A stretch of DNA of 64,000 bases from NCBI GenBank assembly GCA_029851415.1, contig CM056742.1, positions 55,609,454 through 55,673,453 on the forward strand, written 5' to 3'. Positions 22,531-33,901 of this stretch are shown piece after piece. The stretch's first letter is position 1. Each line of letters starts with the position of its first letter. The notes under the pieces are model-generated. The model saw nothing but the letters and a program-made list of their open reading frames with translations, was not told the origin of the DNA and made no database searches. This DNA comes from Eretmocerus hayati (Eukaryota; Arthropoda; Insecta; Hymenoptera; Aphelinidae). Position numbers and translations under genes: made by a program.

Positions 22531-24506
22531 TAAGCGTGTTATATCTGCACGGTACATGCAAAATCTTTTCTCGTGTCCTAATATGACAAAATCATCTCCC
22601 TCTGAATTACGACGCCTTATCGATGCATTCAAACAATCTGTCCGCGCTTTCAGAGCTCTTAAAAAACCCGTAGCATCCTGGGACGAAATCTTGGTTTACG
22701 TCCTCGCTCAAAAGTTACATAGGAATACCAGGCTTTTCTGGGAGACTTGGCTAGCTGATAGCAGTGAGATTCCCTCACTACAGGAACTTCTCGATTATCT
22801 TGACAATCGACTTCAAGCTTTGGAGTCTGCTCAATCAGTTGACCCTTTTTTTGGCTCCTCTGGTAATTCTAACCCCTCCCGTGGGAAGAATTCGAATGAC
22901 TCTGATAGAAATTCGAATTCGAAGCCCACTCAAAAATCCGACAGGGACAATGCTCAAGCTAGATCAAATTCCTTCGCCAGTACTTCTGCTTCCAAGAAAT
23001 CGGACAAGAAAAAATCTGTAAAATGTCAAATCTGTAGTGGCCCACACGCGCTCACGTATTGCGAGCAATTCAAATCCTTATCTCCAACCGCACGCAGAGA
23101 GAAAGTAGTAGAACTTCACTTGTGTGTAAATTGTACAAAAAATAAACATACCAACGGGTCTTGCCCCTCAAGAAGTCGTTGTTTCGCTTGCCAGCAAGAA
23201 CATCACACAATGTTACACGAAGCTTTTTCTCCTATAAATGTAGCTTGCTTAGCTTCCTCCGCAGGAAGTTCAACTTTCAAGGTTAGTTCGCAAAGATCGG
23301 TCTTACTCGCAACTGCGAGGCTGAAAGTTTCAGCGCCCAATGGTAAAAGCAAGATCGTCCGTGCGCTGCTTGATCCTGGTTCGGACTCCTCTTTAATAGC
23401 AAAAGGGATTTCTGAATCGCTCTCCTTGGAAAACATTTCTGTCGATGTAGCTATTTCTGGAGTGCAGAATACCCACTCTGGCACTTCTTCTGCAGAAGTG
23501 AACTTTCATATTCAAGCAATTGACAGCACAAAATTTTCTTTGCCCGTAACTGCGTACGTGCTTCCTTCTATAGCCTCAGCAGTCCCTCAGAAACCTATTC
23601 CAATCCAGCAATGGCCGCATTTGGCTGGTTTGAAGTTTTCTGATCCCAACTTCAGCAAACCCGGACCGATTGACGTCTTACTGGGAGCTGACGTTTGTGG
23701 CCACTTATTTTTGGACGAGAGCCGGAAAGGTAATCTCAATGAACCATGCGCTCGCTTGACTCCTTTTGGCTGGGTTCTGATGGGTTGCGCAGAGCTCCAG
23801 ACGAACCATAGTTTTCATCAGATATCGAGCTTCCATGCTTGTTCTTCCTTCTCCTACGAAAGATTCTGGGATGCATCAAACGATCTTATCGACACTCCTG
23901 AATCTGAACAATCTTTCGTTTTCACTTCTCTTTCTGATCCCGAGATGCAAACCTGGCCGCACGATTGCGTCGACTGTGATATGCGAATATTTTGGGAAAT
24001 TGAAAATAAATTCTCGACTGCTCAGCTTTCTGAAGAAGATCAGCAGTGCGAAACTTACTTTCAAAAAACTCACCATCGCCTAGACAATGGCCGCTACCAA
24101 GTTAGACTTCCTTTTAGTCTGAATCCTTCAAAGTACTTGATGGATAATCGAAATATGGCTATCTCCTGCCTCCACAGCAATGAGAAAAGACTTGCTCAAG
24201 ACCCTATTCGCAGAGAAAGTTATAAAAAATTTATGTCAGAGTACCATGAGCTCGGACATATGAAAATTGCTGATGATATTCCGAATCATGCATACTATAT
24301 GATTCATCATGGAGTTCATCGCGCTGGTGATCCTCCTGAAAAGATCCGTGTTGTGTTCAATGCCGCTGTCAAAACTCGCTCGGGCTATTCCCTCAACGAC
24401 TGCTTGATGGCTGGTCCTAAACTGCAACCAGATCTCTGGATGATCCTTTCTCGTTGGAGACTCTTCCCAGTTGCTTTCACGACCGACATCGTGAAAATGT
24501 TTCGTC
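22531..24506 (+). pseudogene. gag-pol: BEL/Pao gag C-terminus, protease and N-terminal reverse transcriptase
   Basis: The frame resumes directly after the foldback target duplication and stays open to the Penelope insertion (the internal ATG at 22556 is not the real start). In order it shows the rest of DUF1759-type gag, a Ser/Asn/Lys-rich linker, and Cys-His knuckles (CQICSGPHALTYC, then CVNCTKNKHTNGSC, then CFACQQEHH). The aspartic protease has LLDPGSDSSLI, with Pro where Ser/Thr is usual after the catalytic Asp, and a later IDVLLGADV. The N-terminal reverse transcriptase has RVVFNAA, SLNDCL and the motif-A region TDIVKMFRQILV. Reading stops being BEL sequence at the 11-bp target duplication 24507-24517. 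No internal stop is present in this segment. Confidence 0.93.
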
Positions 24507-24566
24507 AAATTCTTGTTAATATCGATGAATTTGACTCAATTGCAGGAGTTTAGATGAGAATAACTG

Positions 24567-25724
24567 GTAGATATGAGTCGATTGGTTTTTCCTGCTATTT
24601 GTTTTTATTGCAACGTTTCGGTTATTATAGTATAACCCTCTTCAGGCTAAAAAAATATATACAATTTTCATAAGTCATCGGTTAATATTCAAAAACAATC
24701 GCGTTACACTTCACCTTAAGTATGCACAATTTTTTTACCTTAAAATGTTAAAGAGTCCTATACACGAGATCACATATTTTCATCCAAGTCTCCTTGGAGT
24801 CGTTGATATTAAATATTAAAGTCGTTGTTATTAATCTTTCAATCCTGGGATGATGTTCTTATCGATCGACCAGATGTTGCGTCGATCGATTCCCAGTAAG
24901 GACTGACAGATGAACAACATTGGGCGTGTGAGATAAGAGGAACCCTGTTTTATCGGCTAGTTATAGAGATCTGTCATATCGATTTGATTTACCGGCCAGA
25001 GACATTTTAAATTGATCTAAAGAATGCTTATATGTGTTTTTTAATCCATCTAGGTCTTCACGTTTGTTGATCGTATTGGAATGGTAATAAATATTCAACA
25101 TTTCAGAAAAAAGCCTAGGTTTAAATCTGTTTTCAGAATCAACTATTTCAATGTTATCAAAATCAAATTTGTGGTTAAGGTTTTGTACATGTTGTGCTAA
25201 AACTGATGATTCTTTCTTAATCCTGATGTCACGCTCGTGTTCGTATGCTCTTTTCTTCATCTTTCTTAATGTTTGACCAATGTATATCGAATCACAATTC
25301 ACACATTTGATTTTGTATACAACGTTATGCTCCTCTAGAATTGGTAAACAATCTTTCCCCAATTTTATAAAACGATTGAACTGGTTACAATTATAGGTGA
25401 TGGGGATAAAAAAGAATTTTTTAGCTATTGCATTGAGAGAAGGAGTGAGATTCTTAATGAAAGGAAAGATTATTTTTGGGAGTTTAATGAAAATTTTCTC
25501 ACTCTTTGGATTGCTATGAATATCTAGATTTAGAGGGCTATGGATGGCATGCATTCTTTTGTTTATATATTTGTTGATGAAATGGATAGGATAATTGTTT
25601 GAAAGAAGAAGATCTCGAATAATATTCAAGTTGGCGATGTGGAAAGACTTATCAGCAAGCTTGATCGCCTTGTCCACCAAGTTATAAATGATACCAATTT
25701 TTTGGGATGCAGGATGATGCGACG
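24567..25724 (-). pseudogene. Inverted 3' half of the Penelope-like element (GIY-YIG part)
   Basis: On the minus strand this arm holds a 239-codon open frame (25680-24961) that is the C-terminal half of the protein encoded at 25725-27216, ending at the same stop, followed by the same 3' UTR. Only a few residue differences are seen (for example Glu/Lys and Ile/Val). It lacks the reverse transcriptase catalytic part, so it is a truncated copy, but its GIY-YIG region is intact. Confidence 0.9.
24614..24645 (-). ncRNA. Second hammerhead core, inverted arm
   Basis: The reverse complement of this segment repeats the CTGAAGA-stem-GAAAC order found at 27532-27563, because the arm is an inverted copy. 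The element therefore carries two head-to-head cores. Confidence 0.58.
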
Positions 25725-27216
25725 TGCCTATGGGTTACCCAAGGTTCACAAAAAAGGTTATCCAGTTCGTATTATTGTATCCGCTGTTAACAGCCCCACG
25801 CATCGTTTAGATAAATGTCTCTCTATTCATTTCAACAAGCATATTCCATTGCCAAAATCTCGGATAAAAAACAGCTATGAAATGGTCAAAATGTTGGAAG
25901 ATCTATCTATCCCTGAAGATTATGAGTTGGTATCCTTCGATGTTATAAGTTTATTCACAAATCTGCATCCTGACATAATCATCGAAGCTTTGAAGAGAAA
26001 ATGGAAATATTTGAAAAATACAATTGGCAGATATATGGGCAGGGATGAGTTCCTCTCGGATATTAGATTACTTCTAAATTCAACATCTCTTCAGTTCAAT
26101 GGTAAATTTTATAGGCAGAAAATAGGTTCTCCGATGGGTGGCTGCACCAGCCCATTTTATGCAGAAATAACCTTAGAACTTTTGGAAAATCATAGCCTCA
26201 ATATTATGAAGAGAAGTGTTCTGTTTTATAAGAGGTATGTGGATGACTGCTTCCTAATTGTTAAGAAAGATATGCTCTCTCAGTGTTTACAAACCTTCAA
26301 TAATTTTGATGCACACCTTCAATTTACCCATGAGAAAGAAGAAAAGGGCTGCATTAGTTTCTTAGACCTGCAGATCTTTAGACGCCCAAACCAAACATGT
26401 TTGACAAATTGGTACAGAAAACCAACTGCCTCAGGACGTTATATCAATTATTTGTCGCATCATCCTGCATCCCAAAAAATTGGTATCATTTATAACTTGG
26501 TGGACAAGGCGATCAAGCTTGCTGATAAGTCTTTCCACATCGCCAACTTGAATATTATTCGAGATCTTCTTCTTTCAAACAATTATCCTATCCATTTCAT
26601 CAACAAATATATAAACAAAAGAATGCATGCCATCCATAGCCCTCTAAATCTAGATATTCATAGCAATCCAAAGAGTGAGAAAATTTTCATTAAACTCCCA
26701 AAAATAATCTTCCCTTTCATTAAGAATCTCACTCCTTCTCTCAATGCAATAGCTAAAAAATTCTTTTTTATCCCCATCACCTATAATTGTAACCAGTTCA
26801 ATCGTTTTATAAAATTGGGGAAAGATTGTTTACCAATTCTAGAGAAGCATAACGTTGTATACAAAATCAAATGTGTGAATTGTGATTCGATATACATTGG
26901 TCAAACATTAAGAAAGATGAAGAAAAGAGCATACGAACACGAGCGTGACATCAGGATTAAGAAAGAATCATCAGTTTTAGCACAACATGTACAAAACCTT
27001 AACCACAAATTTGATTTTGATAACATTGAAATAGTTGATTCTGAAAACAGATTTAAACCTAGGCTTTTTTCTGAAATGTTGAATGTTTATTACCATTCCA
27101 ATACGATCAACAAACGTGAAGACCTAGATGGATTAAAAAACACATATAAGCATTCTTTAGATCAATTTAAAATGTCTCTGGCCGGTAAATCAAATCGATA
27201 TGACAGATCTCTATAA
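25639..27216 (+). CDS. Penelope-like reverse transcriptase with GIY-YIG endonuclease, N-terminally truncated and fused
   Basis: The 525-codon frame opens in the inverted arm: about the first 29 codons (25639-25724) are antisense of the element's own 3' half. Genuine protein begins at about codon 30 with AYGLPKVHKKGYPVRI. It continues with VSFDVISLFTN (motif A, catalytic Asp), GSPMGGCTSP (motif B-like), and YVDD (motif C). The C-terminal part has the Cys-x2-Cys pair in IKCVNCDSIYIGQT, the start of the GIY-YIG nuclease fold used for target nicking in this group, with downstream Arg/His-rich helices. The frame has no stop until 27214. Without the N-terminal few hundred residues it is unlikely to be active, though the catalytic cores remain. 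Confidence 0.93.
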   Translation: MERLISKLDRLVHQVINDTNFLGCRMMRRAYGLPKVHKKGYPVRIIVSAVNSPTHRLDKCLSIHFNKHIPLPKSRIKNSYEMVKMLEDLSIPEDYELVSFDVISLFTNLHPDIIIEALKRKWKYLKNTIGRYMGRDEFLSDIRLLLNSTSLQFNGKFYRQKIGSPMGGCTSPFYAEITLELLENHSLNIMKRSVLFYKRYVDDCFLIVKKDMLSQCLQTFNNFDAHLQFTHEKEEKGCISFLDLQIFRRPNQTCLTNWYRKPTASGRYINYLSHHPASQKIGIIYNLVDKAIKLADKSFHIANLNIIRDLLLSNNYPIHFINKYINKRMHAIHSPLNLDIHSNPKSEKIFIKLPKIIFPFIKNLTPSLNAIAKKFFFIPITYNCNQFNRFIKLGKDCLPILEKHNVVYKIKCVNCDSIYIGQTLRKMKKRAYEHERDIRIKKESSVLAQHVQNLNHKFDFDNIEIVDSENRFKPRLFSEMLNVYYHSNTINKREDLDGLKNTYKHSLDQFKMSLAGKSNRYDRSL

Positions 27217-27531
27217 CTAGCCGATAAAACAGGGTTCCTCTTATCTCACACGCCCAATGTTGTTCATCTGTCAGTCCTTACTGGGAATCGATCGACGCAA
27301 CATCTGGTCGATCGATAAGAACATCATCCCAGGATTGAAAGATTAATAACAACGACTTTAATATTTAATATCAACGACTCCAAGGAGACTTGGATGAAAA
27401 TATGTGATCTCTTGTATAGGACTCTTTAACATTTTAAGGTAAAAAAATTGTGCATACTTAAGGTGAAGTGTAACGCGATTGTTTTTGAATATTAACCGAT
27501 GACTCATGAAAATTGTATATATTTTTTTAGC

Positions 27532-27563
27532 CTGAAGAGGGTTATACTATAATAACCGAAACG
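27532..27563 (+). ncRNA. Hammerhead-ribozyme core in the Penelope-like 3' region
   Basis: The order CTGAAGA, a stem II pair GGTTAT/ATAACC with a short loop, then GAAAC matches the hammerhead core CUGANGA-stem II-GAAA. Penelope-like elements are known to carry such motifs in their terminal repeats. Stem III and the cleavage triplet could not be placed convincingly, so activity is not claimed. Confidence 0.6.
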
Positions 27564-27624
27564 TTGCAATAAAAACAAATAGCAGGAAAAACCAATCGAC
27601 TCATATCTACCAGAAATTCTTGTT

Positions 27625-30376
27625 GACCCTAAAGATATCATCTGGCAGCGCATCCTGTGGCGCGACGATGTATCTTCAGAGATCACTGATCATTTGCTCA
27701 ATACTGTGACCTATGGTGAAACTCCGTCGCCATACTTGGCTCTCAGGACCCTGCTTCAGCTAGCTTCAGACGAAGAAGCACGCACCCCCCTTGGTGCTAC
27801 AGCAATACGCGAGCACTCTTTTGTGGATGATTTTTTCGCCGGAGGTGACTCAATTGAAGACGCACTCGAGGTAAAATCACAACTCATCAATATATGTCTG
27901 CCGGTGGATTTCCATTGTCAAAATGGGCTTCGAATGCGCCCGAGTTGTGCCCTGACAGTGAAAATCCCAGTAAGCTCTTACACGAAATCACTGGCATCCC
28001 TACTCTTGGACTGTTGTGGAATCCCACCACAGATAGTTTCACTCCGAAAGTATCAGGTATTAAACTCACAAACCCCAGTAACACTAAGAGAACTGTCCTC
28101 GCAGACATTGCTCGTCTTTTCGACCCTCTTAGTTGGGTAGCCCCAGTTATCATTACAGCAAAAATTCTTATGCAAGATATGTGGATCTTGGATTTGAGCT
28201 GGGATGAGGTGCTACCCCCTGACATTCTTCAAAAATGGAAAAACTTTATAATATCCATTCCTTCCTTGGATTCCTTAAAAATGCCACGCTGGGGATCTAC
28301 GCGTAATGTTAACCGAGCAAACTTTGAGCTACACGGATTCTCTGACGCTTCAGACCGTGCCTATGCTGCCGTAGTATACCTCAGAGTTTTATGCCCAGAC
28401 TCAGGTCAATCTAATGTCCACTTGCTGGTGACAAAATCGAAGTTAGCTCCAATCAAAGCGATGAGCATCCCTCGAAAGGAACTTTGTGGTGCCTTAGAGC
28501 TGGCTCTTTTGCTCACAAAAATCCGCCAAGGCCTGAAACTCCAGGACGTTCCCATATTCGCTTGGACTGATGCCCAAGTAGTACTTGCGTAGATCAGAGC
28601 TCACTCGTCGAAATGGACTCCATTTGTAGCAAATCGAGTGGCTCAGATCCAAGAATTAACACCTTCTTCTGTATGGAAATATGTCCATACCTCAGAAAAC
28701 CCTGCCGACTTAGCCACGCGGGGAGTATCTCCCGACCAACTACTGGAGAATGAGCTGTGGTGGAAAGGACCTGTCTGGCTTACGAATCCTAACCTCGCTC
28801 CCAGGTTAGACTCACAACTTGACGGAGAAGTTGAACTCGACGAACTCAAGCGTCAAGTCCTTGCTACGCGTACAAGCGAACAAAATGAATTCCTCTCTAG
28901 ATTTTCTAACCTCAATCACCTTCTTCGCATCACCGCTTTGTGCTTGCGATTTGTTGCGAGATTGAGAACAAAAAAACCTCAGGACACTGGGTTTATCAGG
29001 AGTTGTGAACTTGAAAATGCTTTGAAGGTTTGGGTCCGTTATTCTCAGCATCAAGATTTTGGAGATGAAATCCAAGCAATTTCAGCTGGTACCGTTCTCT
29101 CTCAAAAATCTCCCCTTCTACGATTCAACCCTTTCATCGATAAAGATGGAATACTTAGACTTGGAGGTAGACTCCAACACTCACAGCTGCCTTTCTCGGA
29201 GCAGCATCAGATCTTGATGTCACCAAGTTATATCTCTCTTCCCTTCTCGTCAGAGATGCACACCTCAAGACCTTGCACGGAGGTCAACAATTGACTCGAA
29301 GCTTTCTTCTCAGACGCTTCTGGATATTGAAAAATCGTGTTTTAGTCAAACGCTTAATCAAAGAGTGTGTCACTTGTGGTCGGCACGCAGCTCAGCCTAT
29401 GAATCAGATCATGGGTGAGCTTCCATCAGCTAGAGTTGTCCCTTCGCCACCTTTTCTGGCTTCCGGTGTTGATTACGCCGGGCCGATCATGATTACTAAT
29501 ATCAAGGGACGTGGTCACAAAGCAACCAAAGGTTACATTTGTGAGTTCGTCTGCTTGTGCACAAAAGCCATTCATTTGGAACCTGTGACAGATCTTACAT
29601 CTGAGGCCTTTCTGGCCGCTTTTGAACGCTTTGTTTCTAGGAGAGGTGCCTGCGAATCACTCGTCTGCGATAACGCCAAGACTTTCCACGGTGCCGACAA
29701 AGAACTACAAAGGATGTTCACTAGATTCTCAGCATTCTACAAGGACACTGCAGCTTCCCTGGCGAACGCTGGTACCGATTGGACGTTCATCCCTCCTCGA
29801 GCTCCTCATTTCGGCGGTCTCTGGGAAGCCGGAGTAAAATCGGTGAATGGTCACCTCCGTCGCATCATTCCAGCGGACAAGGTCCTGACGTTCGAGGAAT
29901 TCGCCACAGTGCTCTGCAAAATCGAGGCCTGCCTCAACTCGCGGCCTCTGTATCAGATAAGTATTGATCATGGGGACCCTCTTCCCATCACACCTGGCGA
30001 CCTCGCTATTGGTCGACCTCCTGCTGCCGTTCCGGAAAAGGGAACAACCGATTTCTCACACCAACCCGTTTCTAGGTGGAAATTGCTAACCCGAATGAGA
30101 GATCTCTTCTGGAACCGGTGGCGCAAGGACTATCTGCACACTTTGCAGCCACGTGACAAGTGGAAACGAGCTCGCCAAAATCTAACAGTTGGCTCCATTG
30201 TGCTCCTGAAGGACGACAACTGTCCGCCTGCCAGGTGGCCACTTGCCAGAGTGCTTGAAGTGCACTTGGGACCAGATGGCCTTGTGCGCGTTGCACGCGT
30301 CAAGACGGCCACTTCTATCTTGGAGCGGGCAATTTCAGAGATTTGCCCGTTACCCGTTGCAGTTGACTCTCAGTGA
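27625..30376 (+). pseudogene. pol: BEL/Pao pol: RT C-terminus, RNase H, integrase, DUF5641-like tail
   Basis: After the Penelope target duplication the BEL frame continues with the IIWQRILWRDD phrase and reaches the catalytic motif as HSFVDDFFAGGDS near 27818. A frameshift lies at about 27890; the next frame (27894 on) carries KWASN.PEL and the RNase H start GFSDASDRAYAAVVY (about 28339). An in-frame TAG at 28590-28592 probably replaced a Trp codon, since homologous text resumes immediately. A second frameshift lies near 29220. The integrase part (from 29273) has the H/C zinc-binding region LHGGQQLT...CVTC, a core with VDYAGP, VCDNAKTF and HFGGLWEAGVK (D, D, E residues), and a C-terminal DUF5641-like region ending before the stop at 30374. 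The gene is inactive. Confidence 0.93.
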
Positions 30377-30793
30377 CTTTGAAAGTGAAAATTGTGAGAT
30401 AAGTGCCAGAACTTTGTCATAGACACTAATTACTTCTGATTCCTACATGATGTAAAGACAGCCATTTCAACTCCCTTTCTATTCTCATTTTCAACTCATT
30501 TTCTATTCAATATGATTTGCTACGGTGGGTGGCATACCATCCGCAGAAATTCTTACGTTGAGAGATGTAGTGTATTCTTACTCAAAAGGATAGTGTCTTA
30601 CGTTTTCAACCTCTGAAATTGTTGAGTTTCTTGTAAATATTGTATATAAGTGATTTAAATTGTATGAATTTTTTTTGGCGGGCGGTGTCGCGAAATTTGG
30701 TTTGTATTCTTGACGTTCTTTTTAAAATTATTATTGTTTGTAAGGCGATGCGTCTCTTCAAGACAATTCGTCGATTGACAAAGGTGGGTGGCC
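30377..30793 (+). other. BEL/Pao 3' untranslated region and polypurine tract
   Basis: This non-coding stretch leads to the 3' LTR. The last bases, ACAAAGGTGGGTGGCC (30778-30793), are purine-rich and directly abut the LTR, so they are the likely plus-strand primer site. A similar GGTGGGTGG word lies near 30524. Confidence 0.65.
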
Positions 30794-31189
30794 TGTTTGA
30801 GTTTTCTTTAAATTCCTGCGTTCAAGCGCTCTCGGAGAGACGCATTCTTCTGTCGCTTGAGTCTCTCTCCCCCCACCACGCTCAACTCAGCTCGCTCACG
30901 TTCAGCTTCGAGTCTCGTGTCTGCCGCTCCCTCTCGCTGCAGCCGTCGTCCGCTTCACTTCTAAGCGTGTACGAGCGGTGTATCATATTTCTCCACGTGC
31001 TAAAGTGCTCCGTTTTTCTTGATCGCGTCTTCAGCAAGCCGCGGCTTCCGTCCTCGCCGACCCGCCAGTGTATCGATAGTTTTCTTGAGTCAATTAAAGT
31101 GTACATAATCTGACTTGCGCGAGTGATTATTTCTGCACATGCTCCCTGTTCCCAGCGCTCACTTCGAGCCGATAGCTTTATCGGAAACA
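30794..31189 (+). repeat. BEL/Pao 3' LTR
   Basis: The repeat is the same length as the 5' LTR with four substitutions. An ATTAAA poly(A)-signal variant is at 31093-31098. It is followed by the target duplication AAAAC. Confidence 0.95.
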
Positions 31190-31194
31190 AAAAC

Positions 31195-32009
31195 AAACTA
31201 CATGCACGACAGAACATGAAATTACTCTGCAAATTATCATCTCTCTTCTCAACCTATTACCTTCCGAAAGAAGTATCTCCTGCAATCAAAAAATCTTGTC
31301 GAGAGAAACAAAATGGTGAAAGTCAAATTCCCCTCTCTAAGGACTTTTACGATAAGAGATCCATTTTACAACAAAAATCACAGACTATCCTCAAACAGGT
31401 CCATTTCTGAATCATCATTTTCTGTGCGCACGGATTATCTTTGCGGAAAAGTGTCACCTACTAAGGAAAGATCTCGTCGAGGGTAACCAAATGATGTAAA
31501 CCGATTTGCTCTCTCTCTAAAGGTATTTAGAGTAAAAAATTGAGGATAGTTTAGAATGAGGGAAATGAAAATCGATGCTAGAGTCTTAATTACTCATACT
31601 TATTTTGGTTCCCGAAACTCTGGTAGGTACCCTGCAGCAATTACAAATGATCGCTGCAGGATACCAGAATGTTAAGTGAGGTAGAGTGAATAACAAGATA
31701 CGCATAATGCGTGAAATCACTTGAAGAAATCAAAATTCGGTAGCCACCTACAGTCGGATATACTGTAGCATGATATGTTGGACACTTGATCTTTTGATAG
31801 AAAAATATCTACCTCGAATAATGGCATATGCGAATTTGTTATGTCGAATGTTTGGATATCTCGTCTCTATGCAGTATATCTTTCTATTGCAGGTAACAAT
31901 TTTAACTCAACGCTCATGAAAATTGATATTCGTTACTCATTGCATGTCTGTGTCCTTCAGTTGAACATACGGTCACATTTTGCCATGAGAAAGCATGCTA
32001 ATCTCTTTT
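31195..32009. other. No supported gene
   Basis: AT-rich DNA after the retrotransposon. I see only a short hairpin around 31633-31665 (TGCAG...CTGCA). No frame resembles a protein. Confidence 0.5.
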
Positions 32010-32915
32010 AGCAGCGTTTTTGGTTGATCAATGATGCAATCGACGATCAAATTGGGATTCAGAACTTAGTTGTTGGAGTTCTGCACAAATCAGAGTGTTT
32101 GTGGTACCAAGTAGAACCTAAGAGACGTATTTCGGGTCCCACTTGGTACCACGGATACTCTTATTATTGCAGAGCTCCGATAAACGAGCTTTAATTCATG
32201 ATTTCAGCGACAATCGCATCATACATCAACCAAATATCAGAATATCGTATGCTCGGTCTTCGCGGGAATACAAACACTCCTGGATGGGCACAAAAGACGT
32301 ACTATGGGTCCTACTTGGTACCACAAACACTCTGAATTGTACAGAACTCGAACAACTAAGCTTTAAAACCCGATTTCAGCGTCGATTGCATCATTGATCA
32401 ACCAAAAACAATGGGAAACCCAGCCTCCTTGGTCTTTGCGGCAATCCAATCATTCCTGGGTGGGCCATAAAGACGTACTTTAAGTCCTATTTGGTACCAC
32501 AAATACTCTGAATTGTGCAGAACTCCGGTAACTGAGCTTTGAATACTGATTCTAGCGTCGATTGCATCATCAATCAACCAGAAATCATCGAAAACCCAGC
32601 CACTAAGCCTCCTTGGTCTTCGCGGCAATCCAAACACTCCTGGATAGGCCCAAAAGACGTATTTTGGGTCTTACTTGGTTTCACAGATACTTTTATTATT
32701 CCAGACCTCCGGGAACCGAGCTTTAATTCATGATTCCAGCGTCAATCGTATCATACATCAACCAAATATCATCAAAATCTAGTCTGCTCGGTCTTCGCGG
32801 CAATACAAACACCCCTTGGTGGTCCCAAAAGACGTATAATGGGTTTTACTTGGTACCACAGATACTCATATTACTGCAGAACTCTGGAATCAGGGCTCAC
32901 TCATGACTCGACACG
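32010..32915. repeat. ~180-bp tandem repeat array, first unit inverted
   Basis: Units share TCTTCGCGGCAAT.CAAACACTCCTGG, AAAAGACGTA, ACTTGGTACCACA and GCAGAACTC, recurring at about 32260, 32437, 32618 and 32796 (178-181 bp). The segment 32016-32135 is the reverse complement of a unit, so the array turns at about 32135 (TCCCACTTGGTACC). The ends are not bounded by a clear target duplication. Confidence 0.8.
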
Positions 32916-33901
32916 ACAAAACAGTGTTCTGCTTTTATCTTGATTCCCCTTCAACACGATCCTGTGCCCCCAGAGCTACCCAAATGAAATTCTCCGGGAA
33001 CGCATCTTGGAGAGAAAAGGAAAACGAAGAGAATCCCGTTTGAATCACGCCGATCGGTTGGAAATTCGCGTAAGCTGAACCTTGTCCCAAAATTGATTTT
33101 TGGCCCAACTGTGCGTCGGAGAGTATTCGATGGTATTATCGGCTCCCTCGAGAATGGGGAACTGACTCACAGATCATGAGTAGCACAGAGGGTGCTTTCG
33201 ACGTCTCAATGGTTTCGTTGTATCTGATACAACGTCGTCGGAATTCTCCTTGGATAATAGCAGGTGATGTACCATCAGCCGTCCGAGATGATGGAGCCTT
33301 GGAGATTTACTTGCTCCATCGTCATCCCCGTAGCCCAATACAGTATTTTGAGTTCTCCGATATGACTATGAACCCTAATCATACGATATTCTACTGTATC
33401 TCACGGAGCCCTCACCAGCGTGCGGGACCTCATGGAAACCCAGTGGTAGATTGCCTCGAGATAACGCAGGCGACCGACCATGAGGCACGTGAGACAATAT
33501 GATAGCATTGCAAGTGAGCTTACTCCCCGTCAGTTCCAGGAACTCAATCGAGTATATGGAGTTCTAAAATATTATACAACCCTTTGTTATACAGTATTTG
33601 ACGTTATATAAGGCCTAACCTAGGGAGCGAGATCAACTCAGGAATCACGGATGAGCTCAGGGGGTGGATTCGGGGTCCCCAGAGTTCCATTTTGTTCAAC
33701 ACAACTTCGGCGGGAAGGTCTCTGGATGATCGAAGGTGATACCCTCAGCTACTCCAGAGAATAGAGCCACGAGGGGATGTGACTCCACGTCCTTCCCCGT
33801 AGCTCTATACAGTATCTCGGGTTCTCGAATTTGACTGAAACGTCCTCCGAACAGTGTTCCATCGTACCTTACGAGGTCCCGATATGCGGATAAGGTCTGA
33901 T

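Larger units (their letters stand above)
24518..27613 (+). mobile_element. Penelope-like element, 5'-truncated, with an inverted copy of its 3' half
   Basis: The insertion interrupts the BEL reverse transcriptase between two copies of AAATTCTTGTT (24507-24517, 27614-27624). The right part (25725-27613) is a Penelope-like element in plus orientation: reverse transcriptase from the YGLPKVHK region onward, GIY-YIG nuclease, 3' UTR. The left part (24567-25724) is the reverse complement of 26456-27613, about 1.16 kb and almost identical. A 49-bp stretch at 24518-24566 belongs to neither copy. Penelope-like elements are known for 5' truncation and for terminal pieces in direct or inverted orientation, which fits. 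BEL homology is restored precisely when 24518-27624 is removed. Confidence 0.92.
14451..31194 (+). mobile_element. BEL/Pao LTR retrotransposon with two nested insertions
   Basis: Two 396-bp LTRs (TGTTT...AAACA) enclose gag, protease, reverse transcriptase, RNase H and integrase in BEL/Pao order, and the whole is flanked by the 5-bp direct repeat AAAAC (14451-14455 and 31190-31194). The LTRs differ at four positions (about 99% identical), so the insertion is recent. Removing the foldback at 16400-22521 and the Penelope-like element at 24518-27613, each with one copy of its target duplication, leaves about 7.5 kb, a normal BEL/Pao length. The copy is dead: besides the two insertions it has a frameshift in gag, two frameshifts in pol and one in-frame TAG. 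The two nested elements must be younger than the BEL insertion. Confidence 0.95.

Noticed and set aside
22556..22561. Start codon of a separate BEL gag-pol gene
   Set aside because: Gag homology runs upstream without a stop to the foldback target duplication; the ATG is internal.
25639..25724. True N-terminus of the Penelope-like protein
   Set aside because: This stretch is the reverse complement of 26456-26541 of the same element, so it is antisense sequence joined in frame.
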